Notes: generated by a model from the sequence alone, not told the origin. Counted from the first letter of the stretch, positions 34,776-44,386 are shown. The stretch: 64,000 bases of DNA from Synechococcales cyanobacterium bin31.maxbin.ball.101 (GCA_013298165.1 JAAFJU010000001.1:1-64000), one strand, 5' to 3'. Program-made: numbers and translations.

Positions 34776-36388
34776 TTCGTACTGAGATAAAAGTTCATGC
34801 CCCCATTCACCGAACCCCACACAGGCATCGCCACATCCATCCGCATAGACCAATTTCCCGTCGGTTGCCAATTAATCCCTAATCCCGCTGTCCCCAGTAA
34901 TCCCAACGGTTCCGACTGACCCAGATTGGCTTGATTCCACACCGTGCCCATCTCTAGGTAGGGCGAAAGTTGGAGCAGTGCTGCACCTGATTTTTTGCGC
35001 ATCACCGTCAGGCGATCTTCGATGGAAAACGAAATCCCATTGTCCCCATTAATCACCCCAGAGGGCAAACCCCGCAACGTCTGGGATCCGCCTAGGTTGA
35101 ACTTTTGGGTCGCGGGCAAGGTATCGGGGGACAGTTGCCAGCCAAAATGGGTGATCAGTTGCTGGTTTTTACCCAACGATCGCACCCGCTGCACCTCTCC
35201 CGACCAAGCCAAAAATTGCCCCGTCTGATCCCCACTCACCATCCCCATATCAAATTGCGAATTCGCAATCCAATAGCCCACCGAATCGCGCTTCAACCAA
35301 TCCTGGCCAAACCGTAACCGCGTCGTCTCACTAGAAGCCGTCAAAATGTCGCCCACCAAGGCCGAACCCGATCGGTGCATTAGCCCTACCGAAAGCGCCA
35401 CCTCCGACTGGACCGATCGGGCGATCGGCTGTCGCAGTGACACCTCGTATAACCGCGATCGGCCCGTAATCCCCAACTCAGCCAACTCCGGTAACGTCAC
35501 CCGATAGCCTGTGTTCGCAACCCGCAGGGACAGCATTCCTTGACTGGGATTCAGGGGATATTGGTAGCTTAGTTGCAGGGACGAATTTCCCCCCGTGAGC
35601 GATCGGACCACATTCAAGGCCAGCGAATCCCCTTTCCCCGTGAGGTTTCGCGATCCCACTGCAATCCCGAACTGCTGTGCGCCGACAGGTTTTGCGCCGT
35701 AGTTGTCCAGAGAGGCTAGAGCGGTCAGCATGGGGGATTCTCGAACGGTTAACGCCAGGACACTCTGCCCCACCTGCGTTCCCTCCTGTAGCGTCGCCTC
35801 GATGTTGCTGAACAGGGGATCACCCCGCAGCAGACGCAACTGATATTCCAAATTCTCCTGGTTCAACGGATTTAGCCCCGCCTGAGCAATCCGATCGCGC
35901 ACATAGTCCTGTCCCACGCGGCGCGTCCCTTTGATCGTCAGGGACTCCAAAGAACCCTCCACCACTTGAATCGTCGCGATCCCATTCTCTAGGGTTTGGT
36001 TGCCGAGGACGGCGCGGGAGGTGAGATAGCCGTGATCCAGGTAGTAGCGCGTCACCGCATCCGCCGCTTTTTGCAAGGTGTCGATCGTCAACGCCTGCGC
36101 CTCAAAAGGCTGCGTCACATTCTCCAGTTCCCAAGGCTGAAAGACTGTACTGCCCACCACCTTAAACCGTTGAATCAAAGCCGTTGGCTCAAGTTTGGCT
36201 GGCTCAGATTTGGCTGGCTCAGATTTAGCGGGTCCAGGTTTAACGGGTTCAGGTGATTTCGTAGAGTCTGCGGCATGAGCGACCAGCGGTGAAAAATGCC
36301 AGACCATGCCTGCCAACAATAGCGCTGTTACTCGATGCGATCGCCCCATGTCTACCAATCCTTCAATAAATCCTAAAAAGCGCAGCAT
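34763..36388 (-). CDS. ShlB/FhaC/HecB-family outer-membrane transporter (TpsB)
   Basis: A 541-aa two-partner-secretion transporter of the Omp85 superfamily. It has a signal peptide (RVTALLLAGMVWHFSPLVAHA), a short Pro/Lys/Ser-Glu repeat, a POTRA domain (~70-160: FKVVGSTVFQPWEL to GSLESLTIKGTRR) and a ~330-residue beta-barrel with FNLGGSQTLRGLPSG, close to the conserved (I/L)RG(Y/F) loop motif, ending in the aromatic NYRF. The ATG at 36349 would also give a good signal peptide. No large haemagglutinin-like TpsA gene is beside it. Convergent with the preceding gene. Confidence 0.88.
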   Translation of the reverse strand: MLRFLGFIEGLVDMGRSHRVTALLLAGMVWHFSPLVAHAADSTKSPEPVKPGPAKSEPAKSEPAKLEPTALIQRFKVVGSTVFQPWELENVTQPFEAQALTIDTLQKAADAVTRYYLDHGYLTSRAVLGNQTLENGIATIQVVEGSLESLTIKGTRRVGQDYVRDRIAQAGLNPLNQENLEYQLRLLRGDPLFSNIEATLQEGTQVGQSVLALTVRESPMLTALASLDNYGAKPVGAQQFGIAVGSRNLTGKGDSLALNVVRSLTGGNSSLQLSYQYPLNPSQGMLSLRVANTGYRVTLPELAELGITGRSRLYEVSLRQPIARSVQSEVALSVGLMHRSGSALVGDILTASSETTRLRFGQDWLKRDSVGYWIANSQFDMGMVSGDQTGQFLAWSGEVQRVRSLGKNQQLITHFGWQLSPDTLPATQKFNLGGSQTLRGLPSGVINGDNGISFSIEDRLTVMRKKSGAALLQLSPYLEMGTVWNQANLGQSEPLGLLGTAGLGINWQPTGNWSMRMDVAMPVWGSVNGGMNFYLSTNYRF

Positions 36389-36701
36389 CGATCGTTTTCT
36401 TTGATCAATCTATTTAAGAGTACCCAGCGAACATTCAAGGCATCCAATCTAAATCCCAAAAGATATCGATATAAAAATCACCAAAATGCCAGACTCTCTT
36501 TGGGTTAAGTGGATTAGCGTAAGCCTTAAACGGTCAATACCTAAGATTAAGTAAACTCTCTGACGATAAAGGATGGGCTGATCACAGATATTGATGGAGC
36601 GACAACATGAGCGATTTGTAATAACCCCGATTGATGGTGAGTTATTACGATTCAGCGATTTCACTCAATTCATTACTCTATCTACCACTCAGGTACCTGT
36701 C
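36389..36701. promoter_or_regulatory. divergent region between TpsB and exported-protein genes
   Basis: No gene called in 313 bp. GTAATAAC (36618-36625) and GTTATTAC (36641-36648) form an 8-bp inverted repeat with a 15-nt spacer about 55 bp before the exported-protein ATG; it could be an operator or a leader hairpin. A frame from ~36591 extends the next gene without a signal peptide and is not preferred. Confidence 0.35.
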
Positions 36702-37124
36702 ATGAAATTTTCCTCTGTTATTCAATCGGCTAAAGCCTTGATCCACACCAGTGTTGGCGTTGCGATCGTCATTGCTGCTGCTCCAGCCTTTGCCGATAAT
36801 GCGTCTGTCAGCGGTGCCGTCAGCTACACCACGCCCGCAGGCTTCTCCACCTCCATCTCGGCAGAAAAAGTCGCGCCCGCAGGCTACAACTTCACGGGGA
36901 ACGTCACCGTTACGATTACACCCGGTGGTGCCCATGGCGCACCCTTGGGCATGACCCTAGCAGGCGGTGACATGGTCGCAACGACAGCCACTCCCGCCAC
37001 TAACGCATCTCTCAAAGACAAAGTCATTTCCACCCTAGGTGCCATCGACACCACGACCCAAGATGGACTCGATCGCTACACGGCCATCCTCAAAGCGGCG
37101 GCAGGTGCCAACGGCTTGGAATAA
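36702..37124 (+). CDS. exported protein of unknown function
   Basis: A 140-aa protein with a clear Sec signal peptide (SVGVAIVIAAAPAFA, cleavage before DNASVSG). The mature part is Gly/Ala/Thr-rich with beta-like alternation (VSYTTPAGFSTSISAEKVA, GNVTVTITPGG) and a helical C-terminus (QDGLDRYTAILKAAAGANGLE). I do not recognise the family. It is divergent from the TpsB transporter but is too small to be a typical TpsA substrate. A terminator follows at 37207, so it is a single-gene unit. Confidence 0.7.
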   Translation: MKFSSVIQSAKALIHTSVGVAIVIAAAPAFADNASVSGAVSYTTPAGFSTSISAEKVAPAGYNFTGNVTVTITPGGAHGAPLGMTLAGGDMVATTATPATNASLKDKVISTLGAIDTTTQDGLDRYTAILKAAAGANGLE

Positions 37125-37206
37125 GCAAGCTGGGGGGTTACGGTTTGGGGTCTAATCGCCTCAAACCAGGTTTAATCGCGTTTAATCATTATTTTTTTGT
37201 TTTTGG

Positions 37207-37228
37207 GCACTCTAAAGAGTGCTTTTTT
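37207..37228 (+). terminator. intrinsic terminator of the exported-protein gene
   Basis: GCACTC (37207-37212) and GAGTGC (37217-37222) form a 6-bp stem with a TAAA loop, followed by six T and a further T-rich run. Confidence 0.88.
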
Positions 37229-37290
37229 GTTTTTATTACGATTAAATTCATTGGCTTTTCCCCGAGCCATTCAAAAACGCCCTTAAACGT

Positions 37291-39876
37291 ATGTTCCTCG
37301 CTCAGCTTCCCCTTCCCCCCAGTGCCCTGCCTCCGGTCATTGCGCCCACGATCGCACCGATTGCACCCCCAATCCCCAGCGCCGACACCGTTCAACCCAA
37401 GCCTGATCTCGAAGCCCCACCTAAAAGCATCGATCGGCGCGCCCTCCTCGACGCCCTGAATAAGACCACTCAGCGCTATCCGGCCTTGAGTAATCCCCTG
37501 GGCGATCGCGTTCCTGAAGCTCCCAATTTTACCCTGCACCAAAACCAGCAAATCCGATTTAATTTTCGGACCCAGGGCCAATCTGGGCGACTTCAAGATC
37601 TAACGTTCCACCGATTTAAGCCAGACGATCAGCTCTATTGGGTCCTTCCCGGCAATCGCATTGTCATCGAAACCTTGGGCTGGGAAGGCGGTCTCCGGCA
37701 AAGTGGTCTCGAAACCGACATTGAAGTGCAGCAACGCATTCAAGCGACCCAGCCCCTCTGGGGACTCCAAGCCGCTTGGGTGATTCCCCAAAGCTTTCAA
37801 GATCTCATTTCGAGAGAGGAACTCAATACCGCTAGTATTCTGTCGATCGCAGGCGAAGCCACTAATCCCGATGGCAGCCCCACCCCGACGATCGCCCTCA
37901 ACAGCGGCACCCCCGCATCCGCTGCAACCCCCACCCGCCGTATCACCACCATTCCCCGGATCGGCACCGGATCCACCTATAGTCCCTCCGGCGGCGGCGC
38001 ACTCTTTGAAAACCTGGGTCTAGGGACCTCGCCCTATATTCTCCAAGCCTTTCCGACGAATAATCTCCAGGCCCTACTCGAAGGGGAAGGACTCTTCGTC
38101 GGGGCCGTCATTCCAGCGGGAATTCTCGGGCGGGCGGGGATTAAATTTGGGAATCCGATTACAGGGGAAGGCTTTGAATTTAAACCGGAGGTGACATCGA
38201 TTCCGGGGATTAAGGTGGCGCAGGCGAGCCAGTTTGACAATTTGGACTTGTTGAATGTGTTGATCAATCCCTACCTCGATCGCGACGATCGACAACTCAG
38301 TTACCTGAATTCTCTCCATTGGGTGTCTCTGGGGTTACGGACCCCAAAAATTCTCAGCACGACCCAAACCACCCAAACCCACGAATGGACGAATTTTTTC
38401 CTAAATCGTCCCCACAATCGCACCCTGCTGCAATACGATCGCGAACCCCGCCAAGCCACCTACACAAACATTTTCTCTAATCCTGGACTCTCGCTCTCCT
38501 ATTCTTTCGATCGTAAAAATTTCAATGAAGGCGAATCGGCCAACGCCACGATCGGCCATCTGCTGGGCGCTATTTTTGAATGGATCAAGCCCTATCGACT
38601 AGAGAAAAGTCTCTGGGAGGCGAAGGTGCGGGCTAAGCGGGAGGAGCCGTTCACGCTGCTGCGATCGACCACCACTCCCGAAGAACGCAAGCAGATTAAT
38701 CAACGCCTCGAACGCACGCTCACGTTAGCGAATCGGACCAGCGGCATTGATGATCTGTCGGGTTCGATTACCTTTCCGACGCCGATTTATCCCGATCGCA
38801 ATGCCCTGTTTCAGATCCGGGTGGGCAATCACTTGCGACGCCTCAATGTCACCCAAGTGGACCAAAAATGGACCGAAGGCAATACCTTTATTTCAAAACT
38901 CAAGCTCTCTAACGAGACCTTTGGCCCCCTTACCTTCATCGGCAACCCCATCTTCAATGACAATCTGCCGCCGATCGTCAGTAACGCCGCCCGAAGTTCC
39001 ACCGTCAAGGTGATCATCACCACCGCAGATGGCGGTCGGCAACTGGAAATTGGCGATCAGGTTCCCAATACAGACGGCGCGGTGTTGCCCGTTGCGATTC
39101 GGAGTTTTGCGACGGCGTTCGATCGGCTGGAACTGTCGCAAATCGGTCTTGTCACAACCAATATTCATCGCTACGAAGGGGATGCCTATTTGCCGACGAT
39201 CGAAGCCGTCCTGACGGGATCCCGTGGAAATTTTAACTACAGCTACCACGGCGGACTCTGGGGCAACGTCGCCAAGCAACTCGCCCCCAACGTTCGGCGG
39301 GCGGACTATGGGCAACTGGAGCCGAGATTTGGACTCTATACCCAGGCACTCCTCAACTGGGAATCGGCCCGTGCCATCTTGAACAAAGACAAAAAAATCA
39401 GCGCGATCGTCGTCTCTAATCCCAGCCTATCCCTCTCACTCAACAGCGCCAGCAATCCCAGCAACCCCAGTACCCTGATCGCTAGCTACAGCTACTTGAG
39501 ACAGACGACACCCCTGACGATCGCCGTGACGGGCGGTGCGCTGCTGTCCTACACGGGAAGTGCGATCGAACCTGTGCTGTTCGGGCGCGGTCAGATGAAT
39601 TTTCAAAATGGGATGACGGTGACGGGGGCGGTGGACATGAGCAATAGACTCTATGGGACGCTGGAGACTGTGGTGCCTGTGAGTCCGATCTGGTCTACGG
39701 GGATTTATTTACAAAATTTTTCGACGGGACTTCTCAACAACAACCGCACCAGCGGCAGTAGCTACGGCATCATTTTACAAAACCTCAGTGGGCCTGGACG
39801 CACAGGCTTTACTTCCCGCATCGGGTTTAGTAATGGCAAACCCGAAATTCGCTTTGAAGGCAATCTCAAGTTTTGA
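37291..39876 (+). CDS. DUF3769 protein, LptD-like outer-membrane beta-barrel
   Basis: An 861-aa protein of the cyanobacterial DUF3769 family, often linked to LptD/OstA-type lipopolysaccharide assembly barrels. The N-terminus is Pro-rich (FLAQLPLPPSALPPVIAPT), then a soluble region (~60-250), then a long C-terminal part dominated by alternating beta-strands and ending RFEGNLKF, typical of an outer-membrane barrel. No signal peptide follows the ATG at 37291 and no better in-frame start was found upstream, which is odd for an outer-membrane protein; a short hydrophobic start may be missing. Family assignment is from recall of its overall character. Confidence 0.75.
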   Translation: MFLAQLPLPPSALPPVIAPTIAPIAPPIPSADTVQPKPDLEAPPKSIDRRALLDALNKTTQRYPALSNPLGDRVPEAPNFTLHQNQQIRFNFRTQGQSGRLQDLTFHRFKPDDQLYWVLPGNRIVIETLGWEGGLRQSGLETDIEVQQRIQATQPLWGLQAAWVIPQSFQDLISREELNTASILSIAGEATNPDGSPTPTIALNSGTPASAATPTRRITTIPRIGTGSTYSPSGGGALFENLGLGTSPYILQAFPTNNLQALLEGEGLFVGAVIPAGILGRAGIKFGNPITGEGFEFKPEVTSIPGIKVAQASQFDNLDLLNVLINPYLDRDDRQLSYLNSLHWVSLGLRTPKILSTTQTTQTHEWTNFFLNRPHNRTLLQYDREPRQATYTNIFSNPGLSLSYSFDRKNFNEGESANATIGHLLGAIFEWIKPYRLEKSLWEAKVRAKREEPFTLLRSTTTPEERKQINQRLERTLTLANRTSGIDDLSGSITFPTPIYPDRNALFQIRVGNHLRRLNVTQVDQKWTEGNTFISKLKLSNETFGPLTFIGNPIFNDNLPPIVSNAARSSTVKVIITTADGGRQLEIGDQVPNTDGAVLPVAIRSFATAFDRLELSQIGLVTTNIHRYEGDAYLPTIEAVLTGSRGNFNYSYHGGLWGNVAKQLAPNVRRADYGQLEPRFGLYTQALLNWESARAILNKDKKISAIVVSNPSLSLSLNSASNPSNPSTLIASYSYLRQTTPLTIAVTGGALLSYTGSAIEPVLFGRGQMNFQNGMTVTGAVDMSNRLYGTLETVVPVSPIWSTGIYLQNFSTGLLNNNRTSGSSYGIILQNLSGPGRTGFTSRIGFSNGKPEIRFEGNLKF

Positions 39877-40016
39877 ACACAAAACGCTTTCCCTTGTGAC
39901 AGAGTTCTGGTAACATCTGGTGTTTGGCTGCGTAAATGTAAGCTGGCTGCGTAAATTAAGCTGAGTGAAAATTTCCGCTAGCATTGACGGAAATTCTTAA
40001 GGGAAACAAAACGATC

Positions 40017-40475
40017 ATGGCAAAACAGGTTCAAGTCGTCCTGACTAAGGACGTGAGCAAACTGGGTAAATTAGGCGATGTGGTGACAGTGGCTCCTGGC
40101 TACGCCCGCAACTTTCTGTTCCCCCAATCCTTCGCAACGACGGTGACGCCGGGAGTGATGAAGCAAGTGGAACGCCGCAAGGAACTGGAACGTCAGCGCC
40201 TCGCAGAATTGAAAGCTGTCGCTCTAACACAAAAAGAAGCCCTGGAAAAAGCAGGAACTCTTTCGATCGTGAAGCCTGTGGGCGAAAATGAAGCGATCTT
40301 CGGAACCGTTACCAGCCAAGATATTGCTGATGCAATTAAGGCGGCTGTCAGTATTGAAATCGATCGTCGCGATCTCGATGTCCCTGAAGTGAAGAGCATT
40401 GGTCAATACACCGCTACGCTCAAGCTTCACCCTGAAGTGTCAGTTTCACTGGCCTTTGCGGTTTCGGGAAGCTAA
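40017..40475 (+). CDS. rplI: 50S ribosomal protein L9
   Basis: A 152-aa ribosomal protein. The N-domain has the signature LGKLGDVVTVAPGYARNFLFPQ-type stretch and is followed by the long connecting helix and the C-terminal rRNA-binding domain (IFGTVTSQDIADAIK, IDRRDLDVPEVKSIG). The ATG at 40017 begins MAKQVQVVLTKDV, the normal cyanobacterial start. A terminator follows the gene at 40557. Confidence 0.98.
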   Translation: MAKQVQVVLTKDVSKLGKLGDVVTVAPGYARNFLFPQSFATTVTPGVMKQVERRKELERQRLAELKAVALTQKEALEKAGTLSIVKPVGENEAIFGTVTSQDIADAIKAAVSIEIDRRDLDVPEVKSIGQYTATLKLHPEVSVSLAFAVSGS

Positions 40476-40556
40476 AATTGGTCTTAATGGGGATTGGTTT
40501 TGCCGATTCTCCTGTAAAGATTGAATTTGCAAAGATTGAATTTGCTTAGGTTATTT

Positions 40557-40588
40557 CTCCCAGACTCTTCGGAACTGGGAGATTTTTT
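40557..40588 (+). terminator. intrinsic terminator of rplI
   Basis: CTCCCAG (40557-40563) and CTGGGAG (40575-40581) form a 7-bp stem with an 11-nt loop, followed by A and six T. It ends 13 bp before the msrA start. A 15-bp direct repeat (AAAGATTGAATTTGC) precedes it near 40515-40545. Confidence 0.88.
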
Positions 40589-40601
40589 ATAGGAGTTGAG
40601 C

Positions 40602-41102
40602 ATGAATCCTTTAGAACCCAATTTAGAGATTGCTACCTTTGGCGGGGGTTGTTTTTGGAAAATTGAAGATCGGTTTCGATCGCTTCCCGGCGTGATCAAA
40701 ACCTCGGTGGGCTATATGGGAGGCCATTTTGACAATCCCTGCTATTTAGATGTTGTCTCGCGGATTACGGGCCATGCCGAAGTGGCTCAGATTCATTTTG
40801 ATCCCAACCAGATTAGCTATGATGCGCTGCTGGATGCTTTTTGGATCATGCATGATCCGACGAGTCTCAATCGTCAAGGAGCCGATCGGGGGGAACAGTA
40901 CCGATCGGTCATCTTCTACCACAGTCCTGAACAGCAACGTAAAGCTCAATGGAGTAAGCAACGCTTAGATCAATCAGGGAATTATGCGAAACCGATCGTG
41001 ACGCATATTTGTCCAGACTCAGCGTACTGGCTGGCAACCGACGATCACCAGCAGTATTTAGAGAAGAAACGATCGCGGCAGTATGATCAACAGACTAATT
41101 AA
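40602..41102 (+). CDS. msrA: peptide methionine-S-sulfoxide reductase
   Basis: Repairs methionine-S-sulfoxide in oxidised proteins. The 166-aa protein has the catalytic motif GGGCFW with Cys17, then GYMGGHFDNPCYLDVVSRITGHAE, HDPTSLNRQGADRGEQYRS and a C-terminal region with ICPDSAYWLATDDHQQYLEK. ATG at 40602 with AGGAG six bases upstream. The C-terminal 8 bp overlap the convergent LuxR-type gene. Confidence 0.96.
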   Translation: MNPLEPNLEIATFGGGCFWKIEDRFRSLPGVIKTSVGYMGGHFDNPCYLDVVSRITGHAEVAQIHFDPNQISYDALLDAFWIMHDPTSLNRQGADRGEQYRSVIFYHSPEQQRKAQWSKQRLDQSGNYAKPIVTHICPDSAYWLATDDHQQYLEKKRSRQYDQQTN

Positions 41103-41625
41103 AATGCGCTTCGCGTTTGATTTTGATATTAGCTAAATGCTTTTTGACTGTATCGATCGATATAAATAATTGATCTGCAATGTCACGGCGTGATTTACCT
41201 TGGCGTTTCAGTTCCCAGACTTCGGTTTCTCGATGTGTTAAGCCAAAATTGTGGGATTCAACCATTGCTGTGCAGCGTAGAGAATGCTGCTGGTTTTCAA
41301 AGCGAACAATCAGCCGATTATCTCGGGCTTCGGCTTCAGCTTGGGCGTTGAGCCATTGCACACGAATGCGATATTGTATTTCAGCGATCGTGAGTTCAGA
41401 TTCTAAAATCAAAGACCGATCGGTATAGGACTTAAGTAACTCACAAATGCTCCAGATGGCGTGGTTTTTTAGGTGAGTTAGATTTAATTGATTACATATT
41501 TTTTGAGCTGAAAGATTTGTGTAAAGAACTTCACCTTGAATATCAGAGATTAAAACAGCATCCAATAAACCTTCCAAGACCGTCGCAAAGGTGGAATTTG
41601 TAGGAATAGAGATTAGTGAATTCAT
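41095..41625 (-). CDS. PAS-LuxR-type transcriptional regulator
   Basis: A 176-aa regulator with an N-terminal PAS-like domain (~8-105: LLDAVLISDIQGEVLYTNLSAQKI) and a C-terminal LuxR/NarL HTH (LTHRETEVWELKRQGKSRRDIADQL, then ISIDTVKKHLANIKIKRE). There is no receiver domain, so it probably senses a small molecule or redox state itself, or is partnered by another protein. It is monocistronic and overlaps msrA convergently by 8 bp. Target genes unknown. Confidence 0.88.
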   Translation of the reverse strand: MNSLISIPTNSTFATVLEGLLDAVLISDIQGEVLYTNLSAQKICNQLNLTHLKNHAIWSICELLKSYTDRSLILESELTIAEIQYRIRVQWLNAQAEAEARDNRLIVRFENQQHSLRCTAMVESHNFGLTHRETEVWELKRQGKSRRDIADQLFISIDTVKKHLANIKIKREAHFN

Positions 41626-41889
41626 GAATTTTCAGGGAATGGGGATCAAATCAACGGGGTATTAGAAGATAGGAAAGACTCTGCAATTTTATGCAGGCTT
41701 CACGATCGTCTCCTGTTACCTCATACAGTCGCCACAATTTGATTCCGCAAATTCACGCAGTTAGCTCCCCGTATCACAACTGATAGATGATCTCCATCAC
41801 AAATGCCAATAATTCTAAGTTGAGGACTGAGCAGATCTGAGTTGAGGACTGAGCGGAGTCGAAGTCCGGTTTGGCAAATCCCTATAGCC
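41626..41889. other. 264-bp intergenic region with a direct repeat
   Basis: Contains two copies of GTTGAGGACTGAGC (41819-41832 and 41841-41854) 22 bp apart, just downstream of the glucosyltransferase stop. Nothing else recognisable. Confidence 0.5.
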
Positions 41890-43146
41890 TTACAAACTGG
41901 CGTGAATGATTTCAACAGCAGTTTTGGTTCCTGTTTCAGCTTGGATCCGATCGCCCAATGCCTGAGAGTTTGATCTGAGTTTGGCATTATTAGACAATTG
42001 TTGAATACGATCGGACAATGATTCAATCGATAACTCCAATCTCGGTAACGCCCTTGCACCTACCCCGAGTTGTTCAATTTTATTGCCCCAAAATGGCTGA
42101 TCACCAAAGAAGGGTACTGCCATGGAGGGACGGCCCGATCGCAGTGCTGCTGCCGTTGTCCCTGCTCCGCCATGGTGAATCACTGCTTTCATTCTGGGCA
42201 ATAACCAATCATGGGGTGCAGACTCGACTTTCAATACAGTATCCGGCAAATCCGTCTGCTTAAGACCACCCCAGCCCGATAACAGTAATCCCCGTTCGCC
42301 AGACTTTGCCAAGGCTCCCAGGACAATTTCGGTTAATTCCGTCGTATCTCGTTCCGCCATGCTGCCAAATCCAATATAAATCGGTGGCTCTCCAGCATTC
42401 AAAAAATCCATCCATTGCGACGGAGCCTCAAAGTTCGGTTGATCTAAATACCAATAGCCTGTCATATGTAAATGATTGGCCCAATCCTTTGGTTTGGGTA
42501 TGACCGATGGACTGATGCCATATAAAAAGGGCATTCCTGTTTTTTGTAAGCGTTGAATGGGTTCATCTAAAATGCCTAAGGGCGGCAATCCAAACTCTGC
42601 TTTGCGCCATTCATTGATGGGCGATCGGTACAGTTGCCAAAATGGAATCAATGACAATGGATAAATCAATGGATTCAAGCCAAAGGGCAATGAGAGTCCC
42701 GGTGGCGCAGAGGGAATGGCAAACTCGCGGGTGGCGCTCAAGACATTGACATTGGTAAAGACGCAGGGAATGCCCATCGCCTCAGAAATCTCTAATCCCC
42801 AAAAGGTAAACCCTGTCGCTATGATTAAATCCGTCCCGACGCAAGCGGTGACAGAATCCCGCAAAACCCCTGGCAAATCCGATCGGACCAATTCCCCAAA
42901 ACTTTGTAAAAACTTCAGAACATTGGAGCCTGCTTTCAGCAAATCCTGTCCTGCATCCGATCGCAACAATGCCTGCGGATCGCCTGACAAGGCGGCAAAC
43001 TCTAGTCCCTGCGCGGTCACAAAGCCTTCAAACAAGGCAGGGACTGCAAGACGGACGGTGTGGCCCGATCGCATCAGTTCCACCCCCAAGGCCACGAACG
43101 GCTGAATATCTCCACGGGATCCATAGGTCAAAATTGTAATGTGCAT
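41890..43146 (-). CDS. glycosyltransferase family 1, sterol glucosyltransferase-like (paralogue 2)
   Basis: A 418-aa GT-B enzyme with the same architecture as the gene at 14444-15700: start MHITILTYGSRGDIQPFVALG and donor motif HHGGAGTTAAALRSG followed by PFFGDQPFWGNKI. UDP-sugar donor is expected; acceptor unknown. It begins only 4 bp after the miaA stop on the same strand, so it is cotranscribed with miaA, which need not mean shared function. The paralogue at 14444 has its own regulator, so the two copies are differently controlled. Confidence 0.88.
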   Translation of the reverse strand: MHITILTYGSRGDIQPFVALGVELMRSGHTVRLAVPALFEGFVTAQGLEFAALSGDPQALLRSDAGQDLLKAGSNVLKFLQSFGELVRSDLPGVLRDSVTACVGTDLIIATGFTFWGLEISEAMGIPCVFTNVNVLSATREFAIPSAPPGLSLPFGLNPLIYPLSLIPFWQLYRSPINEWRKAEFGLPPLGILDEPIQRLQKTGMPFLYGISPSVIPKPKDWANHLHMTGYWYLDQPNFEAPSQWMDFLNAGEPPIYIGFGSMAERDTTELTEIVLGALAKSGERGLLLSGWGGLKQTDLPDTVLKVESAPHDWLLPRMKAVIHHGGAGTTAAALRSGRPSMAVPFFGDQPFWGNKIEQLGVGARALPRLELSIESLSDRIQQLSNNAKLRSNSQALGDRIQAETGTKTAVEIIHASL

Positions 43147-43150
43147 ATTC

Positions 43151-44185
43151 TTACCTATTTAAAAACTGATCCACACGTTGCAGAACCAGACTCACCAAAT
43201 CCACGGCATCAGCATCAAACCATTCAATGCTTTTAATCCCATTAAACCAAGTTTTCTGACGCTTAGCGAATTGCCGAGTGTGCAATACGGTCAACTGTTC
43301 TGCTTCGTCTAACGTGATTTCTCCTCGCAAATATTGTCTCACTTCCTGATAGCCCAAGGTATTGAGCAGCGGCAATTCATCACCATATTTCTCCACCAAG
43401 GCTTTCACCTCATTCACAAACCCCAGATCAAACATCTGCCGCGTCCGCAGCGCAATCCGATCGTCCAATCGCTCCGATCGCAACCCAATCTGCAAAATCG
43501 GATAACTCGGCGGTGCTTCACCCTGCTGCGCACTCATCGGAATCCCCGTCACATAAAAAACCTCCAAAGCCCGCACCGTGCGAATCCGATCGTTGGCATG
43601 AACCTTGAGACAGGTCTGCGGATCCAAATGCTGAAGCAATTGATAACAAAATGATTGGCCGAGGGATTCGAGTTGCGATCGGAGTTCTGGATGCTGCACC
43701 ACTCGGGGAATCCGCATTCCATGGGTAATCGATCGAATGTACAAACCCGTCCCTCCGACAAGTAACGGCACCGCTGCCTTTGTCAAAATCTGATTCGCCT
43801 GATCTTGGAACATTGCGGCTGAAACGGTTTCGATCGGGTCGTAGGCGTCTACTAAATAATGCGGGATACCTTGCATTTCGTCGGGCATCACCTTCGCACT
43901 GCCAATGTCGAACTCGCGATAGATCTGCCGGGAGTCGGCGCTGATGATCAGGGAGTCGAGGTTTTGAGTCTTGAGGTGGTGGGCGATCGTAATGCCCAAG
44001 CCCGATTTCCCGGTTGCGGTCGCGCCACAGACCACGATCAATGCCTGCGGGTTTTGTGGTACAATTGCATTAGTTTCGAGGGTGCTTCGATCGGTTTGGA
44101 TGGAGTCTTGGATAGAGCCGATCGAATTTGAGCTTGGGGTCAAATTTTGATCTAGATTTTGATCCACTGTCACTCTAGCTGTCAT
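43151..44185 (-). CDS. miaA: tRNA dimethylallyltransferase
   Basis: Adds a dimethylallyl group to A37 of tRNAs reading U-starting codons. The 344-aa protein has the P-loop CGATATGKSGLGI, SADSRQIYREFDIGSAK, GGTGLYIRS and the C-terminal zinc-less region RQFAKRQKTWFNGI. The first ~45 residues (Gln/Asn/Ser/Thr-rich) have no equivalent in typical MiaA; the true start may be internal, but no better-supported ATG is evident. A glucosyltransferase follows 4 bp downstream. miaE, which hydroxylates the same modification, is at 60810. Confidence 0.95.
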   Translation of the reverse strand: MTARVTVDQNLDQNLTPSSNSIGSIQDSIQTDRSTLETNAIVPQNPQALIVVCGATATGKSGLGITIAHHLKTQNLDSLIISADSRQIYREFDIGSAKVMPDEMQGIPHYLVDAYDPIETVSAAMFQDQANQILTKAAVPLLVGGTGLYIRSITHGMRIPRVVQHPELRSQLESLGQSFCYQLLQHLDPQTCLKVHANDRIRTVRALEVFYVTGIPMSAQQGEAPPSYPILQIGLRSERLDDRIALRTRQMFDLGFVNEVKALVEKYGDELPLLNTLGYQEVRQYLRGEITLDEAEQLTVLHTRQFAKRQKTWFNGIKSIEWFDADAVDLVSLVLQRVDQFLNR

Positions 44186-44386
44186 ACATCACTCTCCTCA
44201 CAGTCCCAAAATGCCTCTCAGAGGCGGCTAAAATCGCCCATAACCCTTTCATGTTAGAATTCCTAGGATCTTTGCTATATTAAATCGTCCAAAACGTTCT
44301 TACGGGCATTTCTGTTGAAGAGCTGCCATGAAGAAATGTTTTGAACCTTTGCCTCTCAAAACCTGTCCAGACGGAGTACGCAACTC

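Noticed and set aside
41721-42059. 112-codon frame at the end of the second glucosyltransferase
   Set aside because: Overlaps the C-terminus of the glucosyltransferase in another frame and spans the direct repeat; no support.
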